Assembly (NCBI RefSeq): GCF_009766095.1
Contig: NZ_LMUD01000012.1
Span: 1-33,262, forward strand
Reading direction: 5' to 3'
Length of the DNA stretch: 33,262 nucleotides
Origin: Granulicella sp. S190
GTDB taxonomy: Bacteria > Acidobacteriota > Terriglobia > Terriglobales > Acidobacteriaceae
Positions 31,236 through 33,262 of this stretch are shown piece by piece. How positions within the stretch are numbered: the first letter of the stretch is position 1; each line of letters opens with the position of its first letter. Below the pieces are notes generated by a model. The model had not been told where the DNA came from. It ran no database searches and worked only from the letters and a program-made list of their open reading frames with translations. A program made the translations under genes and the position numbers.

Positions 31236-32828
31236 CTACAAAATATACCGCGAAAGATCCTGATCCTTCACAATCGAAGCGACCTGCTGCCGCACATACT
31301 CAGGATCGACCACGATCACCTTCTCTACGCCCGTAGCAGTCTGCCGCTCGATTACAGGCAGTGGCGGCGACGGCATCTGTGGCTCCGACGTAAGCGACGC
31401 AGACACAGGTACTTCGCCCACCACGCCCTCCTCCGTAATCTCCGCGCGCGGACTCTTGAACAGATCCGGGGCCTGGAAGCTGATCTCATCCAGCACCCGC
31501 TCCAGAATTGTATGCAGTCTTCGAGCCCCAATGTTTTCGGTAGTTTCGTTCACACGGAAAGCAAACTGCGCCATCTCTGCAATTGCTTCCTTCGTAAACT
31601 CCAGCTTCAATCCCTCGGTCTCCAGCAACGCCGTAGACTGCTTCACCAGCGAAGACTTCGGCTCCGTCAGAATGCGAATAAAGTCATTCACTGTCAGCGA
31701 CTGCAGCTCCACGCGAATAGGAAAACGCCCCTGCAACTCAGGTATCAGATCGCTCGGCTTCGACACATGGAAAGCCCCAGCCGCAATGAACAAAATGTGA
31801 TCCGTCGAGACCATCCCATACTTCGTACTGACCGTAGTCCCTTCAACGATCGGCAGAATATCCCGCTGCACACCCTCACGCGACACATCCGGCCCATGCC
31901 CACCCTCGCGCCCCGCGATCTTGTCGATCTCATCCAGAAACACGATTCCAGAGTCTTCCACCCGCTCCACCGCAAGCCGATTCACCTGATCCATATCGAT
32001 CAACCGGCTCTCCTCCTCCTGCACCAGGTAGTCGAAAGCCTCTGCCACCTTCATCTTGCGCTTCTTCGTGCGCTGTCCAAACAGCCCCGGCAGCATGTCC
32101 TTCAGGTTGATGTCCATCTCCTCTGAACCTTGGTTGGAGATCACCTCGAAGCTTGGCTGATTGCGGTCGCGAACGTCCAACTCCACCATGCGTTCATCCA
32201 GCTTGCCCTCGCGAAACTGCTGCCGCAGCTTCTCTCTGGTCCTCTGTTCGCGATCCCCCGGCTTCTCCTCGGAATCATCCACAGCCACCGCCGCAGGAAG
32301 CTGAATCACATTGCTTCCTGGCTCCTGCGTGGCCGCTGCTGCGGTTGCAGCGGTCGTAGAAGCTGGCGACGGAGGCAGCAACAGATCGATCAGACGATCC
32401 TCCGCTGCGAGCTCCGCCTTGTCTTCCACCTCTTCCATCTTCTCCTCGCGAACCATGTCGATCGAGATCTCCACCAGATCACGCACAATCGACTCCACAT
32501 CGCGCCCCACATAACCCACCTCGGTAAACTTCGAGGCCTCCACCTTCAGGAACGGCGAGTTCGTCAGCTTCGCCAGCCGCCGGGCAATCTCGGTCTTTCC
32601 CACCCCCGTAGGCCCGATCATGATGATGTTCTTCGGCATGATCTCATCGGCCAGCTCCGGAGGAAGCTTCTGCCTGCGCATTCGATTACGCAGCGCAATC
32701 GCCACGGCGCGCTTCGCTGCATGCTGTCCCACAACATACTTGTCCAACTCCGTCACGATCTCGCGCGGCGTCATCTCATCGAGCGCGAGCGCCTGATCTT
32801 CAGCGGTCCCAGGTAGAAAAATTGCCAT
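31236..32828 (-). CDS. hslU: ATP-dependent unfoldase subunit of the HslVU protease
   Basis: AAA+ ATPase that unfolds proteins and threads them into HslV. Walker A is GPTGVGKT (72-79), the pore loop GYVGRD (105-110), Walker B IVFLDEID (295-302), and sensor-2 region GARRLHT (435-441). The C-terminus DLSRYIL is the tail that docks into HslV and opens it. At 530 residues it is nearly 90 longer than E. coli HslU (443). The extra length falls at two places: an Ala/Thr/Pro-rich insert in the I domain (about 150-200) and an acidic/Pro-rich insert before the final helix (about 460-505). ATG 32828 follows hslV by 63 bases in the usual hslV-hslU order. The transcript ends at the hairpin at 31078-31109. 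Confidence 0.97.
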   Translation of the reverse strand: MAIFLPGTAEDQALALDEMTPREIVTELDKYVVGQHAAKRAVAIALRNRMRRQKLPPELADEIMPKNIIMIGPTGVGKTEIARRLAKLTNSPFLKVEASKFTEVGYVGRDVESIVRDLVEISIDMVREEKMEEVEDKAELAAEDRLIDLLLPPSPASTTAATAAAATQEPGSNVIQLPAAVAVDDSEEKPGDREQRTREKLRQQFREGKLDERMVELDVRDRNQPSFEVISNQGSEEMDINLKDMLPGLFGQRTKKRKMKVAEAFDYLVQEEESRLIDMDQVNRLAVERVEDSGIVFLDEIDKIAGREGGHGPDVSREGVQRDILPIVEGTTVSTKYGMVSTDHILFIAAGAFHVSKPSDLIPELQGRFPIRVELQSLTVNDFIRILTEPKSSLVKQSTALLETEGLKLEFTKEAIAEMAQFAFRVNETTENIGARRLHTILERVLDEISFQAPDLFKSPRAEITEEGVVGEVPVSASLTSEPQMPSPPLPVIERQTATGVEKVIVVDPEYVRQQVASIVKDQDLSRYIL

Positions 32829-32891
32829 CGTGCGGTACTCCTTATCGCATCTCGCTGCGACGAATCTTGTAGGTTCTACGAACGGTCGACG

Positions 32892-33262
32892 CTACTGGTT
32901 CTCTGGCGTCTCGGACTTCAGCTCTTCCACCGTCATCTGATCATTGGTGTAAATGCAGATCTGCCCGGCGATTCTTAGACTCTTCACCGCGATCTCACGG
33001 GCGCTTAAATCTGTATTCTCCATCAGCGCCCTCGCACTGGCTAGTGCGTAGCTGCCGCCAGACCCAATGGTCGCGATCCCTTCATCCGGATCGATCACGT
33101 CGCCCGTCCCTGACAGCAGAAACGTCTGCTTCGGATCTGCCACAATCAGCAGCGCCTCGAGCTGACGCAGCATCTTGTCCGTGCGCCAGTCTTTGGCCAG
33201 CTCTACCGCTGCACGGCCAAGATTTCCGGCATACTGCTCCAGCTTCACCTCAAACCGCGCAA
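32892..33262 (-). CDS. hslV: HslV peptidase subunit, C-terminal part (5' end outside window)
   Basis: The proteasome-like threonine peptidase partner of HslU. The frame is open to the edge of the window, so the N-terminal catalytic Thr is not visible. The visible 120 or so residues match the family: [71 protein letters not shown] and the end [17 protein letters not shown]. It lies directly upstream of hslU in the standard operon order. A GTG at 33246-33248 is internal, not the start. Confidence 0.95.
   Translation of the reverse strand, partial: ARFEVKLEQYAGNLGRAAVELAKDWRTDKMLRQLEALLIVADPKQTFLLSGTGDVIDPDEGIATIGSGGSYALASARALMENTDLSAREIAVKSLRIAGQICIYTNDQMTVEELKSETPENQ

Noticed and set aside
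31017..32126. A 369-codon plus-strand open frame opposite hslU
   Set aside because: Composition (Leu, His, Arg, Gln runs) is that expected from the complement of hslU; hslU itself is unmistakable.
1..33262. CRISPR array, tRNA/rRNA genes, insertion sequences, prophage or toxin-antitoxin modules
   Set aside because: No regularly spaced repeats, cloverleaf-like segments, transposase or integrase motifs, or paired small toxin genes were seen by reading; short tRNA-sized gaps were checked by eye only.

Overview
The window looks like chromosomal DNA from a soil Acidobacteriota (Terriglobia/Acidobacteriaceae; Granulicella, Edaphobacter and Terriglobus are the kind of genus I would expect). This rests on inference: moderately high GC, a Tat-exported GH127 of a type I associate with that group, a BBP2-type porin, and an HslVU pair with an enlarged HslU. 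There is no rRNA marker. Both ends cut genes: an ATP-dependent DNA ligase at the left and hslV at the right.

Layout. 1-2947: DNA ligase C-terminal part, then a large GT-C-like membrane protein. 3121-9149: a co-directional sugar-degradation block with a Tat-exported GH127 (beta-L-arabinofuranosidase family), an aldo/keto reductase, an atypical SDR lacking the catalytic Tyr/Lys, a decayed second SDR, and a secreted GH35 beta-galactosidase. 9218-12715 (minus strand): a beta-barrel porin with 11-bp phased repeats upstream, and a DHA2 (EmrB/QacA-type) efflux transporter. 12851-18473: PaiB-like flavin-binding regulator, secreted M1 aminopeptidase, COG1579 coiled-coil/zinc-ribbon protein, 5'(3')-deoxyribonucleotidase, an inverted DUF2251-like gene, and a second GT-C-like membrane protein. 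18603-22355: L,D-transpeptidase lipoprotein, DUF1801/YdeI protein, MutY. 22445-26679: XRE-cupin regulator (minus), FnIII lipoprotein closely followed by a fumarylacetoacetase-family hydrolase, and transaldolase. 26755-33262 (minus): membrane diguanylate cyclase, a 615-bp gene-free stretch, a FecR-domain protein with a Gly-rich tail, a SAM methyltransferase overlapped by a small Cys-motif ORF, then hslU and hslV.

How the genes fit together. The clearest functional group is the carbohydrate block. GH127 and GH35 would release arabinofuranosyl and galactosyl residues from plant or microbial polysaccharides outside the cytoplasm, the two oxidoreductases could process released sugars, and the nearby porin could pass small products across the outer membrane. 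The rest is mostly housekeeping (DNA repair, pentose phosphate pathway, proteolysis, cell-wall crosslinking) with a few poorly described genes between. I found no CRISPR array, tRNA, rRNA, insertion sequence, prophage or recognisable defence system. The least explained items are the porin's phased repeats, the small Cys-motif ORF coupled to the methyltransferase, and several altered active sites (SDR, GH127 zinc site, MutY FSH loop).
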